A DNA stretch of 31,477 bases from Thermoplasmata archaeon (GTDB lineage Archaea > Thermoplasmatota > Thermoplasmata > Thermoplasmatales > Thermoplasmataceae): positions 1 to 31,477 of the forward strand of contig JAJZXT010000059.1 in assembly GCA_021806355.1 (NCBI GenBank), in the 5' to 3' direction. The notes under the pieces are model-generated. The model was not told where the DNA came from. It ran no database searches and was given only the letters and a program-made list of their open reading frames with translations. Made by a program: the position numbers and the translations under genes. This document shows, one piece after another, positions 1 to 9,152 of this stretch (positions are counted from its first letter, which is position 1; every line of letters begins with the position of its first letter).

Positions 1-17
1 GGAGAGTCTGATCATTA

Positions 18-33
18 CAAAAAAGTTTATATT
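18..33 (+). promoter_or_regulatory. Thermosome promoter (BRE/TATA)
   Basis: A purine-rich BRE-like stretch is followed by TTTATATT at 26-33. An archaeal TATA box here predicts a transcript start near 54-58, just ahead of the GAGGTG ribosome-binding site at 58-63, which lies 8 nt before the ATG at 72. Seen by eye; not tested. Confidence 0.55.
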
Positions 34-71
34 GAAGAACAAATTTATCCACCAATTGAGGTGAAAAACTA

Positions 72-1715
72 ATGTTAACAGGAAACATGCCAATTTTCGT
101 GCTAAAAGAAGGTACAAACAGGGAACAAGGGAAGAATGCCCAGAAGGCTAACATAGAGGCCGCAAAAGCAATAGCTGATGCAGTCAGAACCACACTAGGC
201 CCTAAGGGAATGGACAAGATGCTGGTTGATTCCATTGGAGATATAATAATCTCGAACGATGGTGCAACAATATTGAAGGAAATGGACGTTGACCATCCCA
301 CTGCCAAGATGATCGTTGAGGTAGCAAAGGCACAGGATTCAGCCGTTGGAGATGGAACCACGACCGCAGTTATTCTGGCCGGGGAGTTCCTCAAACAGGC
401 AGAAGAGCTTTTGGGGCAAGGAGTCCATCCGACAGTTATAGCAAACGGATACCGGCTTGCTGTAAATGAGGTCAAGAGGAATCTTGATTTAATTGCAACA
501 ACATCCCCGGATGACAAAATTCTCAGGCAGATATCAGAAACTGCTCTTGCAGGAAAGAATATCGGATTAACATCACATACTCTCAGTGATTTGGTGGTTA
601 AGGCTGTAAATGCAGTATCAGAAGAGAAAGATGGGAAGATAAGGGTAGATACCGCAAACATAAAGGTAGACAAGAAGTCAGGCGGAAGCGTTTCAGATAC
701 CCAGTTCATAAGCGGTCTTGTGATTGACAAGGAAAAAGTTCACTCCAAGATGCCATCGGTTGTTAAGGGTGCAAAAGTTGCTCTTATAGACTGTGCCCTT
801 GAGATAAAGAAGACAGAAATAGAGGCAAAGGTCCAGATCACGGATCCATCAAGAATACAAGATTTCCTGAACCAGGAATCTGATACTTTCAAGCAGATGG
901 TTGAAAAGATAAAGAAGAGCAAGGCTAACGTTGTTCTCTGCCAGAAAGGCATTGACGATATCGCCCAGCACTATCTTGCAAAGGAAGGCATATATGCAGT
1001 AAGAAGGGTAAAAAAGAGTGATATGGAGAAGCTGGCAAAGGCCACTGGAGCAAAAATTGTAACGAACCTTGATGATCTGACAGAATCTGTCCTCGGAAAG
1101 GCAGAAAAAGTTGAGGAAAAGAAGATCAGTGACGACAGGATGACATTCATAACAGGGTGTGCAAATCCAAAGGCAGTGAGCATACTAATAAGGGGAGGAA
1201 CTGAGCACGTTGTTTCTGAGATAGAAAGGTCACTCAACGATGCAATCAGGGTTGTTGCCATAACAAAGGAAGATGGCAGGACACTTCCGGGAGGAGGCGC
1301 AATAGAAGCTGAGCTTGTTCTCAGGACAAGGAACTATGCGGCATCCGTCGGCGGAAGAGAGCAGCTGGCCATTGAGGCGTTTGCCAAGGCTTTGGAAGTG
1401 ATTCCAAGGACGCTTGCCGAAAATGCAGGAATGGATCCAATAAACACGCTCATCAACCTGAAAGCCGAGCACGAACACGGAAAAATAAACTTCGGAATAG
1501 ATTTCACCAACAATAAAATTGGTGATATGAAGGAGAAGGGCGTTTATGACCCTCTCAGAGTAAAGAGAAACGCTCTGGAAAGTGCCGTGGAAGTTGCTAC
1601 CATGATCCTGAGAATCGATGATGTCATTGCATCAAAGAAAAGCGGACCGGGTGGCCAGGGCGGCATGGGCGGTATGGGAGGAATGGGCGGCATGGGCGGC
1701 ATGCCACCATACTGA
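72..1715 (+). CDS. thsA: Thermosome subunit (group II chaperonin)
   Basis: This is an ATP-dependent cytosolic chaperonin subunit that assembles into a double-ring, lidded folding chamber. At 547 residues it has the usual family length. Visible signatures are LGPKGMDK (42-49), NDGATIL (62-68), the nucleotide-binding GDGTTT (93-98) and LPGGGA (about 405-410) in the second equatorial half. The C-terminus carries the Gly-Gly-Met repeat tail that projects into the chamber. The ATG at 72 is preceded by GAGGTG at 58-63; the ATG at 87 is a possible but less well placed start. It is a single gene with its own promoter and a T-tract terminator downstream. Archaea often carry two or three thermosome paralogs, so the alpha or beta assignment is uncertain; family identity is not in doubt. 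Confidence 0.97.
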   Translation: MLTGNMPIFVLKEGTNREQGKNAQKANIEAAKAIADAVRTTLGPKGMDKMLVDSIGDIIISNDGATILKEMDVDHPTAKMIVEVAKAQDSAVGDGTTTAVILAGEFLKQAEELLGQGVHPTVIANGYRLAVNEVKRNLDLIATTSPDDKILRQISETALAGKNIGLTSHTLSDLVVKAVNAVSEEKDGKIRVDTANIKVDKKSGGSVSDTQFISGLVIDKEKVHSKMPSVVKGAKVALIDCALEIKKTEIEAKVQITDPSRIQDFLNQESDTFKQMVEKIKKSKANVVLCQKGIDDIAQHYLAKEGIYAVRRVKKSDMEKLAKATGAKIVTNLDDLTESVLGKAEKVEEKKISDDRMTFITGCANPKAVSILIRGGTEHVVSEIERSLNDAIRVVAITKEDGRTLPGGGAIEAELVLRTRNYAASVGGREQLAIEAFAKALEVIPRTLAENAGMDPINTLINLKAEHEHGKINFGIDFTNNKIGDMKEKGVYDPLRVKRNALESAVEVATMILRIDDVIASKKSGPGGQGGMGGMGGMGGMGGMPPY

Positions 1716-1749
1716 AGCCAGCCGATATTTTCAATTTCCTTAAAATTTC

Positions 1750-1774
1750 TCTTTTTTATTCCCAACTTTTTTCC
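1750..1774 (+). terminator. T-tract terminator after thermosome
   Basis: Two T runs (around 1752-1757 and 1767-1772) follow the thermosome stop, with no obvious hairpin. This is typical of archaeal intrinsic termination, and it precedes a new TATA box at 1791. Confidence 0.5.
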
Positions 1775-1790
1775 AATCTCTAAATAATCT

Positions 1791-1800
1791 TATTTATATT
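1791..1800 (+). promoter_or_regulatory. sucC promoter (TATA box)
   Basis: TATTTATATT is centred about 30 nt upstream of the TTG start at 1826. The predicted transcript would have a leader of only a few bases, containing GGTGAT at 1817-1822. Confidence 0.5.
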
Positions 1801-1825
1801 GAACCGATTTCCCTGCGGTGATTAA

Positions 1826-2932
1826 TTGAATCTCTATGAATATATGGGCAAGTCCATTTTCAGGGAATATGGAATCCCGGTGCCAGAAGGTTATGTTGTT
1901 GAAAACATGAATGATGTGAAGGCTTTCACGAAACCGGTAGTTGTAAAGTCACAGATTCTTCTTGGAGGAAGGGGGAAATCCGGCGGAATAAAGTTTGCAA
2001 AGACACCGGAAGAGCTAAAGAAGGGAGTATCAGAACTCCTTGGTTCAAAAATAAGGGATTATACGGTCTCAAAACTCCTTATTGAAGAGATGATAGATAT
2101 CAAGAGAGAGCTTTATGTGAGCGTGACTCTTGACAGGACATCAAGGAGCCCCATCATAATGGCCACTGCACAGGGTGGCGTGGAGATTGAAACCTTGCCC
2201 CGGGAAAAAATATTCATTAAGACAGTAGACCCGATACTTGGATATTCTGATTTCATTGCAAGGGAGACTGTAAAGTTCATGGAATTGTCTCCAGAAATAG
2301 GGAAGCAATTCTCCGCAATACTGAAGAAATTATACCAGATATTTGAGGAGAAAGATTGTGAACTTGTAGAAATCAATCCACTGGTTATAACTGGAGAGGG
2401 GAAGGTTATAGCTGCTGATGCCAAGGTCATAATAGACAGCGACTCAATATTCAGGCATAAGGAGTTCAACGTGGTAGATCCGGAAAAAACCCCGCTAGAG
2501 CTGGAGGCTAACGCAGCAGGATACTCTTTCATAGAACTTGGCGGAAATATAGGCGTTATTGCAAATGGTGCAGGATTGACCATGGCTACGCTGGATGCAC
2601 TCACACTGCACAAGGGTTATCCAAGGAATTTCCTCGACCTTGGAGGAACGGATAATGTGGAGATTGTCGCGAAGGCTTTTGATTTCGTATTGAAGGCTGA
2701 ACCCAAGGCCATTCTCGTAAACATCTTCGGGGGAGTCACAAAGTGCGACACAGTTGCTACCGGAATCGTGGAGGCAAAGAACAGGTACAAGATTTCCCAG
2801 CCCATAGTTGTCAGGCTGAGTGGGGTCAAGGAAGATGAGGGAAGGAAGATTCTCTCAGATGGAGGAATAGATTCTTTTCCCGGTATGATGAAAGCCATAG
2901 AGAGGGTTGTAAAACTTGCAGGAGGTAATTAA
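1826..2932 (+). CDS. sucC: Succinyl-CoA synthetase, beta subunit
   Basis: This is the beta subunit of the TCA-cycle ligase that interconverts succinyl-CoA and succinate while making ATP or GTP. It has an N-terminal ATP-grasp domain (residues 1 to about 220; GGRGKSGG at 48-54) including the VEINPL stretch near 185. A C-terminal CoA-ligase domain contains GNIGVIANGAG and VNIFGGVTKCD. I chose the TTG start at 1826 because it restores the conserved N-terminus MNLYEY and has GGTGAT just upstream; the next in-frame ATG (1844) would remove those residues. At 368 residues it is slightly shorter than bacterial SucC. It is the first gene of an apparent sucC-sucD-argF operon. Confidence 0.95.
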   Translation: MNLYEYMGKSIFREYGIPVPEGYVVENMNDVKAFTKPVVVKSQILLGGRGKSGGIKFAKTPEELKKGVSELLGSKIRDYTVSKLLIEEMIDIKRELYVSVTLDRTSRSPIIMATAQGGVEIETLPREKIFIKTVDPILGYSDFIARETVKFMELSPEIGKQFSAILKKLYQIFEEKDCELVEINPLVITGEGKVIAADAKVIIDSDSIFRHKEFNVVDPEKTPLELEANAAGYSFIELGGNIGVIANGAGLTMATLDALTLHKGYPRNFLDLGGTDNVEIVAKAFDFVLKAEPKAILVNIFGGVTKCDTVATGIVEAKNRYKISQPIVVRLSGVKEDEGRKILSDGGIDSFPGMMKAIERVVKLAGGN

Positions 2933-2933
2933 T

Positions 2934-3791
2934 ATGAGTTCATTTGTAGATGAAAAGACAAAAGTAATAGTACAGGGGATAACCGGCCATCAGGGATCAT
3001 TTCACGCCGGTGAGATGCTGAAGTTCGGAACAAAGATTGTAGCTGGCACCTCACCGGGAAAAGGTGGAAGCAAATTCATGGATCAGGTGCCCATATTTGA
3101 CAACGTGAGCGAAACACTGCACCTTAAGCCGGATGCAACAATGATCAGTGTGGCTGCACCCTATGTCAAGGATGCTGCCCTTGAAGCCATATACTCTGGC
3201 ATCAAGATAATTTACATACTCACGGAGCACGTACCATTCCACGATTCAATGGATATTGTCCACAACGCAAGAAGGATGGGTTCCATTGTACTTGGTCCAA
3301 ATGGCCCAGGGATTACCGCAGTTGGAAAATGCAAGATCGGCATTATGCCAAACAAGATTTTCAAAAAGGGAAAAATTGGAGTCGCATCAAGAAGCGGTAC
3401 GCTTACATATGAAATCGTAAACGCGATTACCGAAGCAGGCATGGGAGAAAGCACGGTTATTGGACTTGGTGGCGATCCTGTGGTCGGAATGACATACATT
3501 GACGTCCTGAAAGAATTCGAGAAGGATGATGAAACGGATCAAATTGTCCTTGTGGGAGAAATAGGGGGCAGCAATGAAGAAATAGCCGCCAGATACATAA
3601 AGGAACACGTTTCAAAGAAGGTTGTTGCTTACATAACGGGAAGAAGCGCACCACCAGGAAAAAGGATGGGCCATGCAGGCGCAATTATTGAAAAGGGAGT
3701 GGGAACTGCCGAATCAAAGATAAAGGCCTTTGGGGAAGCTGGCGTAAAGGTAGCGGAATACCCGGTTGATATACCCTCTCTTCTGGAGTGA
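2934..3791 (+). CDS. sucD: Succinyl-CoA synthetase, alpha subunit
   Basis: This is the alpha subunit, which binds CoA and carries the phosphorylated histidine of the catalytic cycle. The CoA-binding Rossmann motif GITGHQG lies at residues 15-21, GGSNEE around 203-208, and the RMGHAGAI motif places the phospho-histidine at His247. I chose ATG 2934, giving 285 residues, because a strong GGAGGT lies at 2921-2926. A longer TTG start at 2916 would overlap sucC and has no comparable site. The start lies one base past the sucC stop, so the two subunits are probably translationally coupled. Confidence 0.95.
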   Translation: MSSFVDEKTKVIVQGITGHQGSFHAGEMLKFGTKIVAGTSPGKGGSKFMDQVPIFDNVSETLHLKPDATMISVAAPYVKDAALEAIYSGIKIIYILTEHVPFHDSMDIVHNARRMGSIVLGPNGPGITAVGKCKIGIMPNKIFKKGKIGVASRSGTLTYEIVNAITEAGMGESTVIGLGGDPVVGMTYIDVLKEFEKDDETDQIVLVGEIGGSNEEIAARYIKEHVSKKVVAYITGRSAPPGKRMGHAGAIIEKGVGTAESKIKAFGEAGVKVAEYPVDIPSLLE

Positions 3792-3797
3792 TTCAGC

Positions 3798-4709
3798 ATG
3801 AAAAGAGATCTAATCTCAATCCTTGACATGGAGGATGACATTGAAGATGTAATTGCTCTGGCACTGAGGGTGAAGAGAGACAGATATTCGAAGCGGTCTG
3901 AACTTAATGGCCGCACTATCGGATTGATCTTTGAAAAGCCCAGCACAAGGACGAGAATATCGCTGGAAACTGCAATAACACAGCTGGGTGGACACGGAAT
4001 ATACCTCAATCCAAATGATATGCAGATGGGCAGGGGAGAAACCGTTGAGGACACCGCTAAGGTACTCTCCGGATTTCTCGACGCAATAACTTACAGGGCT
4101 TTCAGCCATGAAAACGTCTTGAAACTTGCCCGGCATTCGTCAGTACCCGTTATAAATGCCCTGGATGATGTGGAACACCCTCTTCAGGTTCTGGCAGATT
4201 TCATGACAATCGCTGAGAAGAAGGGAAGGACAAGCAACCTTAAATTTTCATATGTGGGAGATGGAAACAACATGGTTAATTCACTTGTTCTGGGATGCTC
4301 TCTCCTCGGAATGGACATTTCCATTGGCACACCCAAGGAATACAGGCCAAACGAAAAATTCATCGAAAAGGCAAAGGAAATATCAAGAAAAACCGGGTCA
4401 AAGATCGTTACCACCGTAGATCCAAAGGAGGCGGTAATGGATGCGGACATCATCTATACTGATGTATGGATATCAATGGGGGAAGAGAAACAGCGGGAAA
4501 CAAAAGAGAAGGCGTTCAAGCCTTTTCAGGTGAATGGGGATCTGGTATCCGGAGCAAAGAAGGACTACATATTCATGCACTGCCTTCCAGCACACAGGGG
4601 ACTAGAGGTAACTGATGAGGTAGCTGACAGCATTAACAGCGTTATCTTCCAGGAAGCTGAGAACAGGCTGCACAGTGCCAAAGCCGCATTCCTCACGCTT
4701 ATGTCATGA
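3798..4709 (+). CDS. argF: Ornithine carbamoyltransferase
   Basis: This enzyme converts ornithine and carbamoyl phosphate to citrulline in arginine synthesis. The carbamoyl-phosphate motif STRTR is at residues 49-53, HPLQ at 127-130, the ornithine-loop SMG sits in DVWISMG, and the catalytic HCLP at 261-264. At 303 residues it has normal length and all key residues. The ATG lies 6 bp after the sucD stop, with GGAGTGA overlapping that stop, so it is probably co-transcribed with sucCD. No other arginine-pathway gene is nearby. T-tracts follow the gene. Confidence 0.95.
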   Translation: MKRDLISILDMEDDIEDVIALALRVKRDRYSKRSELNGRTIGLIFEKPSTRTRISLETAITQLGGHGIYLNPNDMQMGRGETVEDTAKVLSGFLDAITYRAFSHENVLKLARHSSVPVINALDDVEHPLQVLADFMTIAEKKGRTSNLKFSYVGDGNNMVNSLVLGCSLLGMDISIGTPKEYRPNEKFIEKAKEISRKTGSKIVTTVDPKEAVMDADIIYTDVWISMGEEKQRETKEKAFKPFQVNGDLVSGAKKDYIFMHCLPAHRGLEVTDEVADSINSVIFQEAENRLHSAKAAFLTLMS

Positions 4710-4721
4710 ACTAACCAGTTC

Positions 4722-4763
4722 ACAATTTTTCTAAAATAAAATTTCACAATTTTTTAAATTTTT
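4722..4763. terminator. Bidirectional T/A-tract terminator
   Basis: Alternating T and A runs between the convergent argF and M50-protease stops give T-tracts on both strands. It probably serves both genes. Confidence 0.45.
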
Positions 4764-5372
4764 TCAAATCAATCCTCTTACTACATATAACTCTGTCAAT
4801 ACTGCTAATGAAACCATGACCAGATACGGCCTCAAATCCCATTTAAGAACTTTGTACCCATCAAGTGGTGGAAAAGGGATCATGTTGAACAGGCACATTA
4901 TGACATTTATTTCACCAACATAGAGCGTTATTCCCTGTGCATATCCAGTCAGGAACGTTGAAGAAATCATGAAGAGGACGCCAAGGACCAGGTTTGTTGC
5001 AGGTCCAGACAGTGCAACAAGCCCTATTTTGTTAGGATCGTCTATCGCGTATATCATTACAGCTCCGGGTGCGGCGAATATCATCCCAAACGGGCTCGTC
5101 ATGAGGGCAAGAAGCAGGCCAAGTGGCCATAACTTAAAGTGTGCTGCCCCACCGTATCTAATGGCAACCTGCCTATGTGCCAATTCGTGCATTAGAAAGG
5201 CGGTTATCGCACCCAAAAAACCAATTGGGACGAGATAATAAAGCGTGTAATAGCTGTTCACCGCAACGCGAAAATCTGCGGTAAGTGCTATGGTAAATGC
5301 ACTACCAAGCACAATAACTGCTGTAACTATATCAAAGAATTCGTTTTTCCAGAATATGTTTGTTCGAAACAT
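4764..5372 (-). CDS. Site-2 protease-like membrane metalloprotease (M50)
   Basis: This is an integral-membrane zinc metalloprotease of the M50/site-2-protease family, which cleaves substrates within the membrane. The zinc motif HELAH is at residues 62-66, at the end of a hydrophobic helix. The second signature, LFNMIPFPPLDG, is at 161-172, with Asp171 as the likely third zinc ligand. About six hydrophobic segments span the 202 residues; there is no PDZ or CBS domain, so this is a minimal form. The ATG lies 2 bp after the stop of the TPR gene, with GGAGAT overlapping that stop, so the two form an operon. The substrate is unknown; cleavage of membrane-bound regulators is the common role in the family. 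Confidence 0.88.
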   Translation of the reverse strand: MFRTNIFWKNEFFDIVTAVIVLGSAFTIALTADFRVAVNSYYTLYYLVPIGFLGAITAFLMHELAHRQVAIRYGGAAHFKLWPLGLLLALMTSPFGMIFAAPGAVMIYAIDDPNKIGLVALSGPATNLVLGVLFMISSTFLTGYAQGITLYVGEINVIMCLFNMIPFPPLDGYKVLKWDLRPYLVMVSLAVLTELYVVRGLI

Positions 5373-5374
5373 AA

Positions 5375-8300
5375 TTATCTCCAGGGATTCATTTTTGATA
5401 CATAATCCATGAGGGCAAGAAGTTCCAGTGATCGATTCAGTCCAATATCAAACCTGGCGATGATGTTTATGGGATCAGGCTTCAGGTTTTCCTTCATCGC
5501 AATCCTGAGCATCCTGTTTAATTCCTCATCCTCAGTCTTAGGTATTCTTTTCTCTTTGAGCAATCTTCTAATATAGATATAGAGGTTTTTTGCCACCACT
5601 GGATCTTTCCTGGGCATTAGGTTAAAAAGCACTGATATTGTAACTTCGTTTATTCCACGGATGTTGGTCTTTTTTCTTATTGCCTTCAACGTTTCCTTGC
5701 TCAACGCATCATATGCTTCAGCCGGAAGGTTGATTTCAGGATCACTATCCCTGAAGAATTCAAACACATCACGGGCGATTTCAACGGGAATCTCAGCCTT
5801 TATAATCGCCTCCCTCTGATCAAGTTTCCGCCCTGCCTTGAATTCAAGCTTCATAACTCTCACAGCGAAGTAGAGGACTTCTGCAATTTCCTCCTTCTTT
5901 CTAAGAAGTTCATGGTATTCGTCAAAACGATCCTGAGGAATCATTTTGTTGTGCAATTTTGAGATTAGCTTTTCTGCCTTGTCGTAGAATTCCAGCTCGA
6001 TCATCGATCTGACAATATAGTTCAGTGAGTCCTTTGATATGAGCATTGGATAATCCTCAAAGGCTTTCATTACATTCTCAAACAGTCTTGCGTTGTAATT
6101 TATCTCAGTGAGAACGGTGAAGAGTTGTTGCAGATCCTCCTTCTTCAAATTTTCTTTCATCATCTTCCTGAGGATTATATTTGCCTCCTCTTCCCTGCCC
6201 ATCCTGGCAAGAGTTTCACAGAGCATTATTGCATTCTCGCAATCAAGAGGGGCGTTCTTCAGGACATTCTTCATTATGTGGATCGCAGTTTCATTGTCCC
6301 TAGAATCCAGAAGCTTCCTGGCAATAAGTTTACCTAATGTCGGTTCTCCTTCCCTTTCAAAGAGAGAGATAAGAGTATCTCTTATCTCAGTGTTTTTCCA
6401 AAGCGTGAGCACGATAAAAGTATAAATCTCACTATCGGACTTGGATGCCGATTTCTTGTTTTTCAGGAGGCTGGTCACTTTCTCTATCTCTCCTGATCGC
6501 GCAAGCAATTTGACTTCAAGTATTCCCTTATTCTTTATCTTTGATAGAACTCTCGCCGCTTCCTGGAATTTCCCCATTTCTATGAGGCAGTCAGGATATC
6601 CCGGCATCTTGTCTGGATCATATCCAGCTTCTTCTGCTTTCTTATATTGATAGATGGCATTGTCGAATTCGCCCTTCGATTGGTAATAATCGCCAAAACT
6701 GGCGTGAATTTCTCCGCTCAGGTCAGAACCGGATAGAACCTCTATGACCTCTTCAATCATTGAGCCTTTGCCCGATCTCTTCAGGACCGCAAGATAGGTC
6801 ATCACATCTCTGGCATTTCTATCATTCATGCCAATAATCTGTTTCGACAGGTCGATAGCCTTGGGATCATCCATGGTTTCAATGAGATGATCCCTCCTTA
6901 TTCTCATTGTAAATATATTTTCCTTTCCAGAATAATCAAAAAGATCTATTAAATTGCTGGAAAAGTTTCCATCCATCGTTCTTGTGAATTCATAGATTTC
7001 TGGAAATGGCAGGGCAGAAAAAGCACCCATTTTTATTATTTTCTCAATTTCGGAAATGACATGCTTGCCGTCACTTTCCTCAATGTATTCCTTTAGATAA
7101 TATACCCTGAAAGGAACAGCATCTAAGAGGTCAAGCGCCTTTTCAACGGATTTGCTCGCAGCACTGGAGTTTCCTCCCAATTTTGCTATCACCCCGTCAA
7201 GGTAATAGTAATAAGGGTCGGGATCCCTTGGGTTCGTGGACTTAACAAGCAATTCAGAAGCCTCTTTCAACCTGTTCGTTGAAATAAGGATCTGTGTGAG
7301 CGGGTAATTGAGAAACGGGTAATCTGCAATATTCTTTATTTGCGTACCATTCTTGATTTCCTTTATGGAATCCTGGATTGAGGCAATCAGCATGCCTCCA
7401 CAACTTATTATCCTGGAATTCAAACTATCCGTTTGTTGCTCCGTGAGCACAGGCATAGCTGCCATTGCAGCGAATTTTTCCGAGCATGACTTCTCAAGGA
7501 CTGAAACTGCATCATCCTTGCTTATGGGAATCCCTTTTACCCATGAGATTATCATGCCGATAATCCCCCTTTCAAATTCACCGGAAATTTCAATGAGAGG
7601 TTGAAGCTTCCTGATCTGCTCTTCGGATCTTATCGTAGAGAGAATGGATTCAATAATCTCCGGTTCAGATGCTTTAATTGAATATTTCTTGAGGTATTGG
7701 ACAAAGGCATCCACGCCATCAAGAAAAAGTATGGCTGATGCCGCTTTTGTCCGGTAACCTGATATTATTTCAGCGTTTATTGATCTTTCATAGACATCAA
7801 GGAATTGACGGTATCCGCCCGAGGAAAACAATGACTTAAGAAGCACATCTGCAGCATCGTAATCTCCGGGATCCTTTTCAAAGATTCTCTGGGAAGTATT
7901 TATTGCGTCCAGGTCTTTCTTTAACGTGATCTGCAGGGCAAGCCGGGCTTCAAATAACTCCTTCGAATCCGGGAAAATTTTCTCCATCTCTGAGAGCTTT
8001 TTGTTTGCCAGATCGAATTTTGAATCCTTTACAAGAAAGGAAATCAGATATCTCCACAAGACCTGGTTTTTCTGGATTGCACTCTCTGCGCTGGAGAGAA
8101 TGTCCAGGGGAACTCTGTAATTTCCCATTGCTTCTCCTGCTTTGCATAGAATAAGGAGAAGTTCTTCATTCTTCCGGCAGTAAGATTCCTTCTGCTGGAG
8201 AAAATACAGGCATTCCTCCTCCCGTTTCAACATAAAAAGGGAAAGTGCCTTTATTTTGATGATCTCCTGGTTTTCAAGACCTGATGAAAGCAGCTCGCTT

Positions 8301-9073
8301 GCGATTGACAGGGCAGATTCAAATTCACCCGCAGATATATACAGCTCCGCAAGGGTGTTCTTCTGGGCACCGTCCTTGATATTTCGCTGGTCAAGGCCGT
8401 TGAGGGTGCTTTTCATGGATTTGATGTCTCCAATTCTAGAATACACCGCAGCCAGTTCTATTCCATACAGCTGATTATTTGTGGCGATCCTCAGCATCTT
8501 GAGGAATTCTGAAAGTTCCTGCAACTTATCCTTTTCCTTGAAATTTCGTATGATTATTGAGTTTATGATTTCCGTTTGGCTCCGCGAAACATATTCCGAG
8601 AAGAGTTCCTTATCGAATCTTCCATTTGATGAAAGTATTATGGAGGCGTGTTCATAATCGCCAGTCATGAAAGCCATCTTCTTCATCGTTTCAGCAGATG
8701 TTGGCAGGCTGGGAATGTATGATCCTGTTCTCAGGTATCTTGAAGCCTGGTCAGCGTCATTAGCCATGACTATAGACTTCATATAGTCCAGAATCAAATT
8801 ATCCTGCTTCATCCCGGTGTTCATCAGCGTTTCCATGATCTCCGGTGATGCAATTTCGGGATAATTAGAAATGAGGGAATCCGCAAGCACCGACAGTAGC
8901 TCTCTTGCTTTTTCACTTTTCGCGAATATCTCATGGGCTTCCGCACTGTTCAGCATCCTTAAAAGCAGCTGGATTTTTTCTCCTTTTTCAGCAACTTCCC
9001 TTGTCCTTATGGCATTATCGAGAGCAGATAATATTCTCTTCTCTGAAATTGCATCATGGGATTCATCTGCCAT
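5375..9073 (-). CDS. Large TPR-repeat protein
   Basis: This is a 1232-residue protein built almost entirely of amphipathic helical pairs. Clear TPR-type repeats include AELYISAGEFESALSIASEL and GEFDNAIYQYKKAEEAGYDP, and I infer many degenerate copies. There is no signal peptide and no membrane segment, so it is probably a cytoplasmic scaffold. No catalytic motif was seen, and the C-terminal 200 residues look less repeat-like. A BRE/TATA box 26 nt upstream of the ATG suggests a leaderless transcript starting its own operon. The protease gene follows after 2 bp; arlJ ends 79 bp upstream on the same strand. The partner is unknown; a link to the protease is supported by operon structure, and a link to the archaellum only by proximity. 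Confidence 0.85.
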   Translation of the reverse strand: MADESHDAISEKRILSALDNAIRTREVAEKGEKIQLLLRMLNSAEAHEIFAKSEKARELLSVLADSLISNYPEIASPEIMETLMNTGMKQDNLILDYMKSIVMANDADQASRYLRTGSYIPSLPTSAETMKKMAFMTGDYEHASIILSSNGRFDKELFSEYVSRSQTEIINSIIIRNFKEKDKLQELSEFLKMLRIATNNQLYGIELAAVYSRIGDIKSMKSTLNGLDQRNIKDGAQKNTLAELYISAGEFESALSIASELLSSGLENQEIIKIKALSLFMLKREEECLYFLQQKESYCRKNEELLLILCKAGEAMGNYRVPLDILSSAESAIQKNQVLWRYLISFLVKDSKFDLANKKLSEMEKIFPDSKELFEARLALQITLKKDLDAINTSQRIFEKDPGDYDAADVLLKSLFSSGGYRQFLDVYERSINAEIISGYRTKAASAILFLDGVDAFVQYLKKYSIKASEPEIIESILSTIRSEEQIRKLQPLIEISGEFERGIIGMIISWVKGIPISKDDAVSVLEKSCSEKFAAMAAMPVLTEQQTDSLNSRIISCGGMLIASIQDSIKEIKNGTQIKNIADYPFLNYPLTQILISTNRLKEASELLVKSTNPRDPDPYYYYLDGVIAKLGGNSSAASKSVEKALDLLDAVPFRVYYLKEYIEESDGKHVISEIEKIIKMGAFSALPFPEIYEFTRTMDGNFSSNLIDLFDYSGKENIFTMRIRRDHLIETMDDPKAIDLSKQIIGMNDRNARDVMTYLAVLKRSGKGSMIEEVIEVLSGSDLSGEIHASFGDYYQSKGEFDNAIYQYKKAEEAGYDPDKMPGYPDCLIEMGKFQEAARVLSKIKNKGILEVKLLARSGEIEKVTSLLKNKKSASKSDSEIYTFIVLTLWKNTEIRDTLISLFEREGEPTLGKLIARKLLDSRDNETAIHIMKNVLKNAPLDCENAIMLCETLARMGREEEANIILRKMMKENLKKEDLQQLFTVLTEINYNARLFENVMKAFEDYPMLISKDSLNYIVRSMIELEFYDKAEKLISKLHNKMIPQDRFDEYHELLRKKEEIAEVLYFAVRVMKLEFKAGRKLDQREAIIKAEIPVEIARDVFEFFRDSDPEINLPAEAYDALSKETLKAIRKKTNIRGINEVTISVLFNLMPRKDPVVAKNLYIYIRRLLKEKRIPKTEDEELNRMLRIAMKENLKPDPINIIARFDIGLNRSLELLALMDYVSKMNPWR

Positions 9074-9093
9074 TGGATTACTACAATATTAAA

Positions 9094-9110
9094 GATATAT
9101 ATTACTTTGC
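9094..9110 (-). promoter_or_regulatory. Promoter of TPR-protease operon
   Basis: Read on the - strand, GCAAAG (BRE-like) runs into TAATATATAT, centred about 26 nt before the ATG at 9073. This geometry predicts transcription starting at or next to the start codon, i.e. a leaderless mRNA. Confidence 0.65.
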
Positions 9111-9152
9111 ACATCCAAGCCACAGAATTTCAATGAAAATGGGTAAATCCCA

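Noticed and set aside
1623..1713. Tandem GGCATGGGC-type repeats at the end of the thermosome gene
   Set aside because: These encode the well-known Gly-Gly-Met tail of group II chaperonins, not a separate repeat element.
2113..2613. 166-codon - strand frame opposite sucC
   Set aside because: Serine- and proline-rich antisense shadow of a strongly supported gene; no start signals.
6108..6425. 105-codon + strand frame opposite the TPR gene
   Set aside because: Hydrophobic antisense shadow; the TPR frame is continuous and has a clear promoter.
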